Assembly (NCBI GenBank): GCA_014649155.1
Contig: BMSM01000006.1
Span: 310,001-374,000 of the forward strand
Direction: 5' to 3'
DNA from: Streptomyces griseoviridis
Lineage (GTDB): Bacteria > Actinomycetota > Actinomycetes > Streptomycetales > Streptomycetaceae
DNA: 64,000 nt
Below the pieces are notes generated by a model. The model saw only the letters and a list, made by a program, of their open reading frames with translations, searched no databases and was not told where the DNA came from. Position numbers and translations under genes: made by a program. Numbering within the stretch: position 1 is the stretch's first letter; each line of letters starts with the position of its first letter. Positions 47,755 to 56,871 of the stretch are shown here, in pieces.

Positions 47755-48885
47755 ATGCCCCACCCCCATGTCCTCCTCTCCGCGGCCGTCTCCCTCGACG
47801 GCTGCCTGGACGACACGGGACCCGAACGGCTGCTGCTCTCCTCCCCGGCCGACTTCGACCGGGTCGACGCGGTACGCGCGTCCGCCGACGCGATCCTCGT
47901 CGGAGCCGGCACGATCCGCGCCGACAACCCCCGGCTGCTGGTCAGGTCGGCCGAGCGGCGGGCCGCGCGGATCGCCGCCGGGCGGCCGGAGTTCCCGCTG
48001 AAGGCCGTCGTCAGCGGGACCGGCGACCTGGACCCGGCCGCCGCCTTCTGGCACACCGGCGGGCAGAAGGTCCTGTTCACCACCGACCAGGGGGCCGGAC
48101 GCGCCCGCGCCCGCGCCCTCGCCGCCGACATCGTGCCGCTCGGCCCCGCGCTGGACTGGGACCGCACCCTGGAGTGCCTGTACGGGCGGTACGGCGTACG
48201 GCGGCTCATGGTCGAGGGCGGCGGCAGCGTCCACACCCAGTTGCTGCGCGACGGCCTCGCCGACGAACTCCAGCTCGTCGTCGCCCCGGTGCTCGTCGGC
48301 GACCCGGCCGCGCCCCGCCTCTTCGGCCCCGGCGCCTACCAGCGCGGCCGCCTGCGACTGGTGGAGACCCGGCGGATCGAGGACGTCGTGCTGACCCGCT
48401 ACGAGCCCACCGCGCCCGGCACCGGCGACCGGGCCGCCGCCGCCGACCGGCACTGGCTGGCCCTCGCCTGCGAACTGGCCGAACGGTGCCCGCCCTCGGC
48501 GACGGCGTTCAGCGTCGGCGCGGTCGTGGTCGCCGCCGACGGCACGGAGCTGGCGCGCGGCCACTCCCGGGAGGGCACGGACCCCGTCGCGCACGCCGAG
48601 GAGGCCGCCCTCGCCAAGATCGACCCGACCGACCCGAGGCTGGCCGGCGCCACCGTCTACAGCAGCCTGGAACCCTGCGCCCGCCGCGCCTCCCGGCCCG
48701 CGCCCTGCGCCCGGCTGATCCTCGACGCCGGGGTCCGCCGGGTGGTCACCGCCTGGCGGGAGCCCGACACCTTCGTCCCCGGCGCGGACGGCAGCGGAGT
48801 GCTCACCGCGGGCGGGGCCGCGGTCGTCGTCCTGCCGGAGTACGAGGAGCGGGCCAAGGCGCCCAACCGCCACCTGCCCGGCTGA
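47755..48885 (+). CDS. RibD-like protein with reversed domain order (reductase-deaminase)
   Basis: The 376-residue protein joins an N-terminal RibD-C/dihydrofolate-reductase-like domain (VSLDGCLDD, ADAILVGAGTIRADNPRL, RLMVEGGGSVHTQLL, DELQLVVAPVLVG) to a C-terminal CMP/riboflavin-type deaminase domain. The latter has HAE at 280-282 and zinc cysteines C308 and C318 in [15 protein letters not shown]. Classical RibD has the deaminase first. The Cys spacing is one residue longer than the usual EPC-x8-C. It probably performs or mimics the deamination and reduction of pyrimidine intermediates in riboflavin-like pathways; no other rib gene is nearby. The start follows a GGAG site. Confidence 0.82.
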   Translation: MPHPHVLLSAAVSLDGCLDDTGPERLLLSSPADFDRVDAVRASADAILVGAGTIRADNPRLLVRSAERRAARIAAGRPEFPLKAVVSGTGDLDPAAAFWHTGGQKVLFTTDQGAGRARARALAADIVPLGPALDWDRTLECLYGRYGVRRLMVEGGGSVHTQLLRDGLADELQLVVAPVLVGDPAAPRLFGPGAYQRGRLRLVETRRIEDVVLTRYEPTAPGTGDRAAAADRHWLALACELAERCPPSATAFSVGAVVVAADGTELARGHSREGTDPVAHAEEAALAKIDPTDPRLAGATVYSSLEPCARRASRPAPCARLILDAGVRRVVTAWREPDTFVPGADGSGVLTAGGAAVVVLPEYEERAKAPNRHLPG

Positions 48886-49004
48886 CCGCGCGGCGGGGGA
48901 CGCGGACGGGGCCGATCGGCCCAACCCGCCCTGCGGCCCGCCGCCTCCCCGGGCACGCTGCCAGTGATCGACGCGACAGTGCTCGACGCGACGCGGAGGT
49001 GGGC

Positions 49005-50219
49005 ATGAGGGCAGTGCGCAGGCGGGCGGCGGCGCTGCTGGCGGCGGTGCTGCTGGCGGGAACGGCCGGCGCGTGCGGCCAGGAGTCCGGGCGGATGCGG
49101 GCGGCGGCGCTGCCCGCCGACGCGGAGTTCACCCACCCCGGCGTGCTCGTCAGCGCGGCCCAACTGAAGACCGTACGGGAGAACACCACCGCCGGGCGGC
49201 AGCCATGGCTCTCGTCGTACCTGACCATGCGGGACAGCCCCTACGGGTCGTACCGGTACCGGGCGCGGCCCTACGCGACGGTCCACTGCCCAGGCGGCCA
49301 GGCGGCCGGGCGGGGCTGCGAGGAGGAGCGGCGGGACGCCATCGCCGCCTACACCCAGGCCCTGCTGTTCGGCGTCACCGGCAAGCGGCAGCACGCCGTC
49401 AAGGCCCGGCAGATCATGGACGCCTGGTCGGCGAGGCTCACCCGGCACACCGGGGAGAACGCCGGGCTCCAGGCCGGGTGGACCGCGTCGACCTGGGCAC
49501 GGGCCGCGGAACTCGTCCGGCACACCCCGGACGCGGGCTGGCCCGAGAAGCGCGTACGGCGCTTCGCGCACATGCTGCGCACCGCGCACCTGCCCCGGCT
49601 GGCGGAGCGGACCCCCGACCACAACGGCAACTGGGACCTCGTCGTCACCGACGGGGCGATCTCCGTGGCCGTCTTCCTCGACGACCGCACGGCCTTCGAC
49701 CGGGCCCTGCGCCGCTTCCGGGACCGCGTGCCCGCCTACTTCTACCTGCGCGAGGACGGCAAGCTGCCGTTCACCCCGGCCGGCAGCAGCATCGCCACCC
49801 GGCAGCGGCTGCTGACGTACTGGCACGGGCAGCGGACGTTCCGGGACGGCGTCGCCCAGGAGACCTGCCGGGGGCTCGCGCACGTCGGCCACTCCATCGC
49901 CGCCACCGCCCACATCGCCGAGACCGCCTGGCACCAGGGCGTGGACCTGTACGGCGAGGTCAAGGACCGGCTGACGGCCGCGCTCGCCCTGCACGCCCGC
50001 GGGCAGCAGGCCGGCGGCACCCCGCGGTGGCTGTGCGGCGGCAAGGTCGAGGGGAAGCTGGGACCGGACCTGGAGGTCGCGCTCAACCACCTGGAGAACC
50101 GGCTCGGCGGTTCCGTCCCCGCCGCGCACCGGCTCGCCGTCCGCACCCGCCCGGCCGGCACCGACGACCTCTTCGTCTCCTGGGAGACCCTCACCCACGC
50201 GGAGAATCCCGGGGACTGA
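49005..50219 (+). CDS. Secreted alginate-lyase family protein
   Basis: The 404-residue protein has a twin-arginine-free but basic signal peptide (MRAVRRRAAALLAAVLLAGTAGAC) ending at a cysteine, so it may be a lipoprotein, although the lipobox is weak. The mature part has FTHPGVLVSAAQLKTVREN, QALLFGVTGKRQHAVKARQIMDAW and TPDHNGNWDLVVTDGAI, matching the alpha/alpha toroid of the alginate lyase family (PF05426 type). It likely cleaves uronate-containing polysaccharide outside the cell. GGAGGTGG precedes the ATG. No sugar transport genes are nearby. Confidence 0.82.
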   Translation: MRAVRRRAAALLAAVLLAGTAGACGQESGRMRAAALPADAEFTHPGVLVSAAQLKTVRENTTAGRQPWLSSYLTMRDSPYGSYRYRARPYATVHCPGGQAAGRGCEEERRDAIAAYTQALLFGVTGKRQHAVKARQIMDAWSARLTRHTGENAGLQAGWTASTWARAAELVRHTPDAGWPEKRVRRFAHMLRTAHLPRLAERTPDHNGNWDLVVTDGAISVAVFLDDRTAFDRALRRFRDRVPAYFYLREDGKLPFTPAGSSIATRQRLLTYWHGQRTFRDGVAQETCRGLAHVGHSIAATAHIAETAWHQGVDLYGEVKDRLTAALALHARGQQAGGTPRWLCGGKVEGKLGPDLEVALNHLENRLGGSVPAAHRLAVRTRPAGTDDLFVSWETLTHAENPGD

Positions 50220-50263
50220 CCCGGCCCCGGGAAACCCGTGTGCCCAGCGGTCCGGACATGACG

Positions 50264-50269
50264 TACACT
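50264..50269 (+). promoter_or_regulatory. -10 box of the initiator tRNA gene
   Basis: TACACT lies 14 bases before the tRNA 5' end. Confidence 0.5.
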
Positions 50270-50282
50270 GGACACACAACGA

Positions 50283-50356
50283 CGCGGGGTGGAGCAGCTC
50301 GGTAGCTCGCTGGGCTCATAACCCAGAGGTCGCAGGTTCAAATCCTGTCCCCGCTA
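50283..50356 (+). tRNA. Initiator tRNA-Met (anticodon CAT)
   Basis: The first base C1 faces an unpaired T72, a hallmark of initiators. The anticodon stem has three G-C pairs (CTGGG-CTCATAA-CCCAG), and the D arm GGAGCAGCTCGG is the actinobacterial initiator form. CCA is not encoded. Confidence 0.95.
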
Positions 50357-50362
50357 CTGAAG

Positions 50363-50404
50363 ACCGAGGGCCGGAATCCGAAAGGGTTCCGGCCCTCGGT
50401 GTTT
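50363..50404 (+). terminator. Terminator of the initiator tRNA gene
   Basis: accgagggccggaa / ttccggccctcggt is a perfect 14-base stem followed by GTTT, six bases after the tRNA. Confidence 0.92.
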
Positions 50405-50513
50405 CCCGGCCCGGCGCCCCCGCGTCATCCGATCGGCCCGCCCCCGCTCGCCGCCCGTCCCCGTTCCGGGAACCCTGGACGGACGGGACGGGACGAAAGC
50501 GACGCGGACGCGC

Positions 50514-51749
50514 ATGGCTGGCGGGAGACGAGTGGTGCGGCCTGGTGACGTGGAGGAGGGGCCGTACGCGCGGGCCGGCGGGCGGCTGCCCGGCGACCCG
50601 GTGCCCGACCCCGGCCTCGGCGACACCCCGCCGCCCGCGCCGCCCGCGCCGGCCGCGCGGCGCCGCTGGCTCTCCCACGACCACGCCCTCGTCCGCCTGC
50701 TCCCGCCGGTGCTGATCGCCGTCGCCGTCGTCTACGACCTCGTCACCCCGCGGTACTTCACCGCCGGCCCCCTCTACACGGCGGCCCCCCTGGTCGCCGC
50801 CCCGCTGTACTCCCGGCGCGGCACCCTCCTCACCGGGCTGGCCGTGGTCGCCGCCGTGGTCGGGCTCCAGTTCGGCAAGGGTGTCGCCCACTACATCGAC
50901 TCCGTCACCGAACTGGTGACCATCACGACCGTCGCCGGGCTCGCCGTCCTCGTCAACTCCCTGGTCCGCCGCACCGACGAGCGGCTCGCCTCCGCCCGCG
51001 AGATCGCCGAGGCCGCCCAGCGCGCGGTGCTGCCCGAGCCCGCCGAACGGCTCGGCGGCTTCGAGATCGCCGCCTGCTACGAGGCGGCGCAGGCGGACGC
51101 CTTCATCGGCGGCGACCTCTACGCGGTGCAGGACAGCCCGCGCGGGGTCCGGATGATCGTCGGGGACGTCCGGGGCAAGGGGATGGGCGCGGTGGCGGCC
51201 GTCGCCGTCGTCATCGGGGCGTTCCGGGAGGCCGCCGAGCAGGAGACGACGCTGGAGGCGGTGGCGCAGCGGCTGGAGCGGGCGCTGGCCCGGGAGGGCA
51301 CCCGGCGCGAGGGGCTGGACGCCTTCGAGGGGTTCACCACCGCCGTCCTCGTCGAACTCCCGCACGGCGACGGAGTGGCCCGCGTCGTCAACCGGGGCCA
51401 TCCGCCGCCCCTGCTGCTGGACGCCGACGGCCGCCTGAGCGCGCTGGCCGCCCGGGAGACGGCGCTGCCGCTCGGCATGGGGGAACTGGGCGTCTGGCCG
51501 GACCGCGCCGAGGAGGTCCCCTTCCCCGGCGGGGCCACGCTGCTGCTCTACACCGACGGGGTGACCGAGGCGCGCAACGCCCGCGGCGAGTTCTACGACC
51601 CGGCTGTGCGGCTGGCCGGCCGCCGCTTCCGGCGCCCCGGGGACCTGCTGGACGTCGTCGCCGAGGAGGTGCGCCGGCATTCGGGCGGCGGGATGGCGGA
51701 CGACATGGCGCTGCTCGCCGTACGCCGTCCGGACCATCACGAGCAGTGA
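50514..51749 (+). CDS. PP2C/SpoIIE-family membrane serine phosphatase
   Basis: The 411-residue protein has about 50 disordered residues, three or four membrane helices (VRLLPPVLIAVAVVYDLV, GPLYTAAPLVAAPLY, TLLTGLAVVAAVVG and TVAGLAVLVNSLV) and a SpoIIE domain. Metal ligands are in GGDLYAVQ, VGDVRGKGMGA, YTDGVTEARN and DDMALL. Such phosphatases act on anti-anti-sigma factors in Streptomyces; the target here is not encoded nearby. The start is uncertain: ATG 50514 lacks a clear ribosome binding site, and GTG 50532 or 50535 behind GGGAGACGAG is possible. Confidence 0.88.
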   Translation: MAGGRRVVRPGDVEEGPYARAGGRLPGDPVPDPGLGDTPPPAPPAPAARRRWLSHDHALVRLLPPVLIAVAVVYDLVTPRYFTAGPLYTAAPLVAAPLYSRRGTLLTGLAVVAAVVGLQFGKGVAHYIDSVTELVTITTVAGLAVLVNSLVRRTDERLASAREIAEAAQRAVLPEPAERLGGFEIAACYEAAQADAFIGGDLYAVQDSPRGVRMIVGDVRGKGMGAVAAVAVVIGAFREAAEQETTLEAVAQRLERALAREGTRREGLDAFEGFTTAVLVELPHGDGVARVVNRGHPPPLLLDADGRLSALAARETALPLGMGELGVWPDRAEEVPFPGGATLLLYTDGVTEARNARGEFYDPAVRLAGRRFRRPGDLLDVVAEEVRRHSGGGMADDMALLAVRRPDHHEQ

Positions 51750-51984
51750 CCGCCCGATCCCCCTCCGCATAACAATTGACGAACGGTCAGCGCGCGGGAG
51801 GTGTGACATCCGAGGTGAGGGTATGGCGAGAGGGGGTCAACTCGCCCCGTTTTCGCCGGTCGTGCGGCCTTGGTTCCAGGGGGAAAGGTTAATGATCAAG
51901 AGGAACGGCTTGGAATGGACGCCCCGCTTCTATTAACGTTCGATAACGCAGCGCGGTCGTCCCAGCCGTCACAGAAGGCGGCTC
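51750..51984 (+). promoter_or_regulatory. Promoter region of the riboswitch-controlled peptidase gene
   Basis: No gene is seen. TTGGAA (51910-51915), a 15-base spacer and TATTAA (51931-51936) form a weak promoter candidate. TTGACG lies at 51776-51781 without a clear -10 partner. Confidence 0.35.
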
Positions 51985-52131
51985 CGCGCGCACGCGCCGA
52001 ATCCCGTGAGGGAACCGGGGAACCACCACCTTGGGGTGAATCGGGCGTACACGGCTGTGGCGACACGGCCCGTTTACGCGCGTAGGAGACCTTCCTGCTC
52101 CGAACCCGTCAGCTAACCCGGTAGGCGGAGA
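51985..52131 (+). promoter_or_regulatory. Cyclic-di-AMP riboswitch (ydaO/yuaA class)
   Basis: The conserved blocks gaatcccgtgagggaaccgg ... aaccaccaccttggggtgaatcgg (about 51999-52043) and ctccgaacccgtcagctaac ... ccggtaggcgg (about 52098-52128) match the ydaO aptamer with its two pseudo-symmetric binding sites. It ends 24 bases before the peptidase start. In Streptomyces this riboswitch controls cell-wall lytic enzymes such as RpfA, lowering expression when c-di-AMP is high. Confidence 0.9.
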
Positions 52132-52154
52132 AGGAAGGAAAGGAGTACGCCCAC

Positions 52155-53267
52155 GTGGCGTCCAACCGGCCTGCCCCCGAGGCCCCGTACCTGCCGACCC
52201 AGCGCGACACCGAGACGTTCGGCCACGGCGGCTTCCGCGCCGATGACGGTTCCTTCGACCACTCCTACGACGCTTTCTCCGCCGGTCCTGCGGCAGGCGG
52301 CCCGGCCGACGGCCCCTTCGAGGAGTGGAACCCCACCGCCGACACCGTGCTTCCCGTGCGCGGCCGGCACCGCGTCGCCAAGCAGCGTGGCGGACTCGCC
52401 CGCAGCTCCACCGTCCTCGGCGTCGGCGTCATAGCCGCCGTCGGCGCCGGCGGCATGGCCAGCGCGCAGACCGGCAAGCCGCCGGTGTCGATCTCCATGC
52501 CGGACCTGCCCTCCGTGGGCTCGCTCCTCCCGGGCGACGAGGACGACCGGGCCGGGACGGACACGGCCACCCCGCTCAGCAGCGCCGCCGGCGTCGTCAC
52601 CGCCGCCGCCGACGACGACCGGAGCACCGGTACCACCGCCGGCCAGGCCCTGGTCGGCCGGATCATGGCGCAGGCCGAGGAGCAGCAGGACCAGGTCGCG
52701 GCCAAGGCCGCCGCGGAGGCCGCCGCCGCTGCCGAGAAGCAGGCCGCCGAGGCCGCCGCGAAGGCCGCGAAGGAGGCCGAGGCCAAGGCCGCCGCCGCCA
52801 AGAAGAAGGCGGCGGAGGAGGCCGCGAAGAAGGCCGAGGCGGAGCGGCTCGCCGCGCTGGCCAAGCAGTACACGCTGCCGACCTCCTCGTACACCATCAC
52901 CTCCACCTTCGGGCAGGCCGGCGTCTACTGGTCCTCCGGCTACCACACCGGCCTCGACTTCGCCGCCCCCACCGGCACCCTCATCAAGGCCGTGCACTCC
53001 GGGACCATCACGGAGGCGGGCTGGGCCGGCTCCTACGGCTACCGCACGATCCTGACCCTCGACGACGGCACCGAGCTGTGGTTCTGCCACCAGTCCTCGA
53101 TCAACGTCAGCGTCGGCCAGCAGGTCAGCACCGGTGACGTCATCGGACGCGTCGGCAAGACGGGCAACGTCACCGGCGCGCACCTCCACATGGAGGTCCA
53201 CCCCGACGGTTCCGCGAGCGGCGTCGACCCGATGGCGTGGCTCCAGGACAAGGGCCTCAACCCCTGA
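52155..53267 (+). CDS. M23-family peptidoglycan endopeptidase
   Basis: The 370-residue protein has a polar N terminus and a hydrophobic segment (STVLGVGVIAAVGAGGMASA) near residues 85-105 that acts as an internal signal anchor. A long Ala/Lys/Glu coiled coil at about 170-235 and a LytM domain follow, with zinc ligands in YHTGLDF (H and D) and HLHM. It should cut peptide crosslinks of peptidoglycan. The GTG start lies behind the c-di-AMP riboswitch. Control by c-di-AMP is therefore seen directly from the leader, while the exact cleavage site is inferred from the family. Confidence 0.92.
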   Translation: MASNRPAPEAPYLPTQRDTETFGHGGFRADDGSFDHSYDAFSAGPAAGGPADGPFEEWNPTADTVLPVRGRHRVAKQRGGLARSSTVLGVGVIAAVGAGGMASAQTGKPPVSISMPDLPSVGSLLPGDEDDRAGTDTATPLSSAAGVVTAAADDDRSTGTTAGQALVGRIMAQAEEQQDQVAAKAAAEAAAAAEKQAAEAAAKAAKEAEAKAAAAKKKAAEEAAKKAEAERLAALAKQYTLPTSSYTITSTFGQAGVYWSSGYHTGLDFAAPTGTLIKAVHSGTITEAGWAGSYGYRTILTLDDGTELWFCHQSSINVSVGQQVSTGDVIGRVGKTGNVTGAHLHMEVHPDGSASGVDPMAWLQDKGLNP

Positions 53268-53330
53268 TCCGCCCTCCCGGGTGAGACCCCGGCGGCCCGG
53301 CCGGCGACCCCCGGTGCCAGGGCTGCCGGT

Positions 53331-54671
53331 TCACGGGCGGTACGGGTGCGGGTGCGGGTACGGGCGGTACGCGGCGGGCTGGTAGGGATACGGCGCCGGG
53401 GCGGACACCGGTGCCGGGTGCCCGTACGCGGGCCAGGGCGGCGCGGTCACCGGGACGGCCCGCGGTGCCGTGCTCCGCGCCGCGTGGACCAGCGCCGGAC
53501 CCGCCGTCTCGCGCCGCCGCCACAGCTGTGCCAGCAGCTCCCGCTCCCGTACGACGAAGTCGGCGCCCGCCCTGCCCCGGCCCGCCCGGCGCCGCAGGAC
53601 CGCCAGTGACGTCGCGTACGCCTCGTACTCCGCCACCGTGCGGGCCGCCACCCGGCCGCCGTGCCGGCGGGCATGGGCGCGGGCGATCCGCCGGGCCCGC
53701 ATCGAGCCGAGCGCGTACGGTTCGGCCGGGGTCAGCCAGCCGGCCACCGCGTAGGCGGGCAACTCGGTACGGACCGTGCGCAGGTCGCGCTGCCGGAGCC
53801 CCACCGCCAGCCAGGTCAGCAGGCCGAACGCGGGGACCATGAACACCACGTAGACGGCGAAGAAGCCGTACTCGCCGAGGGCCGAGGAGCCGTTCCACAG
53901 CGCGTGCGTGCCCATCGCGAGCAGCAGGCCGGCCGGCGGAAGCAGGGCCCGGCGGGCGCGCCGGCCCTGGCCGCCGAGCGCGGCCAGGCCGAAACCGAGG
54001 CCGGTGAACGCCGTGAACAGCGGGTGCGCGAACGGGGACATGACGATCCGGACGAAGAACGTCGCCGCGGTGACGGAGGCGATGCCGCTGTCGCCGGTGA
54101 GCCGGTCGGTGCCGAACGCGTTGCCCAGGTAGAGGATGTTCTCGGTGAACGCGAAGCCGGTGGCGGTGACGCCGGCCAGCACCACGCCGTCGAGCAGCCC
54201 GGTGACGTCCCGTCTGCGGAAGAGGAAGACCAGCAGGACCGCCGCGGCCTTCGCGGACTCCTCCACCACCGGCGCTATGACGGTGGCCCCCCAGGTGTCC
54301 GCGCCGGCCGGATCGGCGGTGGCCGTCGCTATCCAGCGGGTCGCGAAGCTGTTGGCGACGATGGCGATCAGCGCCGCCGCGCACGCCCCCCAGGCGAAGC
54401 AGAAGACCAGGTTCCGCCAGGGGCCGGGCGCCACCCGGTCCAGCCAGCGGAACGCGGCGATCAGCAGCGGCACGGGCAGGACGGCGAGACCGAGGCCGAC
54501 CAGGAAGCCCTCGGTGCCGGTCTGCTCCCGCACCAGGGCCAGGATGACCAGACCGGAGAGCGCGAGCAGCGTCGTCAGGGCGCCGAACCGCACCCAGCGG
54601 CGCTGCCACCAGTGCGGGCCGCCGGACCGGGGCGGGGCCGTCGGGGGCGGGGGCGGGGAACTGGTGGCCAC
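53331..54671 (-). CDS. PrsW-family intramembrane metalloprotease
   Basis: The 446-residue polytopic protein has about eight or nine helices and the PrsW motifs IAPVVEESAKAAAVLL (EExxK), FAFTENILY (ExxxN) and GTHALWN (HxxxN). PrsW cleaves anti-sigma factors within the membrane. The cytoplasmic tail is 120 residues and ends in a Tyr/Pro/His-rich repeat. It is the last gene of the operon lhgO-trmB-prsW and is convergent with the M23 gene. No anti-sigma partner lies nearby. Confidence 0.9.
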   Translation of the reverse strand: MATSSPPPPPTAPPRSGGPHWWQRRWVRFGALTTLLALSGLVILALVREQTGTEGFLVGLGLAVLPVPLLIAAFRWLDRVAPGPWRNLVFCFAWGACAAALIAIVANSFATRWIATATADPAGADTWGATVIAPVVEESAKAAAVLLVFLFRRRDVTGLLDGVVLAGVTATGFAFTENILYLGNAFGTDRLTGDSGIASVTAATFFVRIVMSPFAHPLFTAFTGLGFGLAALGGQGRRARRALLPPAGLLLAMGTHALWNGSSALGEYGFFAVYVVFMVPAFGLLTWLAVGLRQRDLRTVRTELPAYAVAGWLTPAEPYALGSMRARRIARAHARRHGGRVAARTVAEYEAYATSLAVLRRRAGRGRAGADFVVRERELLAQLWRRRETAGPALVHAARSTAPRAVPVTAPPWPAYGHPAPVSAPAPYPYQPAAYRPYPHPHPYRP

Positions 54672-54710
54672 GGCATCGATCCTGACGAGACGAAAGGCGC
54701 CGTCCTGGCT

Positions 54711-55523
54711 TCAGGCGCCGGTGGGGGGCTGGTCCTGGTGCGGTACGCGGCGGAAGAGCAGGTCGTTCACCACATGTCCCTTGTCCAGTCCCTGACCCTC
54801 GAAACGGGTCAGCGGCCGGTGCGCGGGCCGGGGCGCGAAACCACCGCCGGGCCGGGTGTTCTCGAAGGCGGGATGCGCGGTGAGGACCTCCAGCATCTGC
54901 TCCGCGTACGGCTCCCAGTCGGTGGCGCAGTGCAGCACCGCACCCGGTCTCAGCCGGGCCGCGGCGAGGGTGAGGAACTCCGGCTGGATCAGCCGGCGCT
55001 TGTGGTGCCGCTTCTTGGGCCAGGGGTCGGGGAAGTAGACCCGCAGCCCGGACAGCGAGTCGGGGGCGAGCATCTCGCGCAGCAGGATGACCGCGTCGCC
55101 GTTGCCCACCCGGACGTTGGTCAGGCCCTTCTCCTCGGCGAGCGCCAGCAGATGGCCCTGGCCGGGGGTGTGCACGTCGACCGCGAGCACATTGGTCCCC
55201 GGGTCGGCGGCGGCCATCTCGGCGGTCGCCTCGCCCATGCCGAAGCCGATCTCCAGGACCACGGGCCGGTCGTCACCGAACAGCTCGGGCAGGTCCAGGA
55301 CGCGCTGCCCGTCGATGTCCAGGCCCCACACGGGCCACAGCCGCCGCAGGGCGTCCGCCTGCCCGGCGGTGACCCGGCTGCGCCGGGGCTGGAAGCTGCG
55401 GATGCGCCGCTCGAAGTGGGACCCGGCGGGATCGGCGCGGGGTCCTTCGGGGAAGCGGGGCTCGCCCGTGCGGCGCGACGGCGGCTGCCGGGGGGGTTCG
55501 GGGGTGGGGTGCGAATCAGACAC
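54711..55523 (-). CDS. trmB: tRNA (guanosine-46-N7)-methyltransferase
   Basis: The enzyme methylates G46 of tRNA with S-adenosylmethionine. The 270-residue protein has the SAM motif LEIGFGMGEATAEMAAADP, the catalytic RVYFPDPWPKKRHHKRRLI segment and RFEGQGLDKGHVVNDLLFRR. The first 50 residues are a disordered extension. The GTG start is 12 bases after the lhgO stop. Confidence 0.95.
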   Translation of the reverse strand: MSDSHPTPEPPRQPPSRRTGEPRFPEGPRADPAGSHFERRIRSFQPRRSRVTAGQADALRRLWPVWGLDIDGQRVLDLPELFGDDRPVVLEIGFGMGEATAEMAAADPGTNVLAVDVHTPGQGHLLALAEEKGLTNVRVGNGDAVILLREMLAPDSLSGLRVYFPDPWPKKRHHKRRLIQPEFLTLAAARLRPGAVLHCATDWEPYAEQMLEVLTAHPAFENTRPGGGFAPRPAHRPLTRFEGQGLDKGHVVNDLLFRRVPHQDQPPTGA

Positions 55524-55535
55524 AGTGGATCGATC

Positions 55536-56807
55536 TTACGGTCGTGAGGGCGCTGCCCGGTGCGCGGTGGCGCGGTCGCCGCCGGACCGGCCCAGCGCGG
55601 TCAGGGCGCGGCGGGCGACCTCCCGGCCGATGGGGAGCGCGGCGGTGGCGGCGGGCGACGGCGCGTTGAGCACATGGACCGCGCCGGGTGTCTCGCGGAT
55701 CAGGAAGTCGTCGGCCAGCGTGCCGTCCGCCAGCACCGCCTGGGCCCGCACCCCGGCCGGCGCCGGCACCAGGTCGTCCTCCGTCACCGCCGGCAGCAGC
55801 CTGCGGACCGCCGCGGTGAACGCCGCCTTCGACAGCGAGCGGCGCAGCTCCCCCGCGCCGTACCGCCAGTGCCGGCGGGCCAGGTGCCAGGAGCCCGGCC
55901 AGGCGAGGGTGGCGGCCAGCTCGCGGGGCCGGACGGTGGCCCAGCCGTAGCCCTCCCGGGCGAGCGCGGGCACCGCGTTGGGGCCGAGGTGGACGCTGCC
56001 GTCGACGCCGCGGGTGAGGTGCACGCCGAGGAACGGGAAGGCCGGGTCGGGGACCGGATAGACCAGGCCGCGCACCAGCTCCGGGCGGGCCAGCTCGTAG
56101 TACTCGCCCCGGAAGGGGACGATCCGCATGCCCGGGTCGTCGCCGGTGAGGCGGGCGATCTCGTCGCAGTGCAGCCCCGCGCAGTTGACCAGGACCCGGC
56201 CGCGGACCACGTCGCCGGAGCGGGTGCGGACCGCCACGCCGTGACCGGGCCGGCGGTCGATCCGGACCACCGCGCCGCCGTAGCGCAGCTCCGCGCCGGA
56301 GGCGGCGGCGAGCTGCCGGGCGACGGCCACGTAGTCGCAGACGCCGGTGGTGCCGACGTGTATGGCGGCCAGGCCGCGGACCTGCGGTTCGTACTCCGCG
56401 ATCTGGGCGGGGCCCAGCTCCCGGACCGGTATGCCGTTCTCCCGGCCGCGCTGGACGAGGGCGTGCAGGCGGGGCAGCTCGGCGCGGTCGGTGGCGACGA
56501 TCAGCTTGCCGGTGACGGCGTGGGCGATGCCGTACTCCGCGCAGAACTTGACCATCTCGGCGGCGCCGCGCACCGCGTACCGGGCCTTGAGGGAGCCGGG
56601 GCGGTAGTAGATCCCGCTGTGGATCACCCCGCTGTTGCGGCCCGTCTGGTGGCGGGCCGGGCCCGGCTCCTTCTCCAGCACCGTGACCCGCGTGCCCGGC
56701 GCGGCGCGCGTGATCGCGTGCGCCGTCGACAGGCCGACGATCCCGCCGCCGATCACCAGCACGTCGCAGTCGTACGTGTCCGCGCTCCCTGGCCGCACCT
56801 GCTTCAC
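55536..56807 (-). CDS. lhgO: L-2-hydroxyglutarate oxidase
   Basis: The FAD-dependent oxidoreductase converts L-2-hydroxyglutarate to 2-oxoglutarate, a metabolite-repair step. The 423-residue protein has the nucleotide-binding fold CDVLVIGGGIVGLSTAHAI at 14-32, ARHQTGRNSGVIHSGIYY, NCAGLHCDEIA and FPFLGVHLTRGVDGSVHLGPNAVPA, all typical of LhgO. It heads an operon with trmB and prsW. Confidence 0.93.
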   Translation of the reverse strand: MKQVRPGSADTYDCDVLVIGGGIVGLSTAHAITRAAPGTRVTVLEKEPGPARHQTGRNSGVIHSGIYYRPGSLKARYAVRGAAEMVKFCAEYGIAHAVTGKLIVATDRAELPRLHALVQRGRENGIPVRELGPAQIAEYEPQVRGLAAIHVGTTGVCDYVAVARQLAAASGAELRYGGAVVRIDRRPGHGVAVRTRSGDVVRGRVLVNCAGLHCDEIARLTGDDPGMRIVPFRGEYYELARPELVRGLVYPVPDPAFPFLGVHLTRGVDGSVHLGPNAVPALAREGYGWATVRPRELAATLAWPGSWHLARRHWRYGAGELRRSLSKAAFTAAVRRLLPAVTEDDLVPAPAGVRAQAVLADGTLADDFLIRETPGAVHVLNAPSPAATAALPIGREVARRALTALGRSGGDRATAHRAAPSRP

Positions 56808-56871
56808 CTCCCGGGTTCGATAGTGCCTTGCGCCACTGACAACGCCCTCAAACCCGGCAGCCGCCGCAGGC

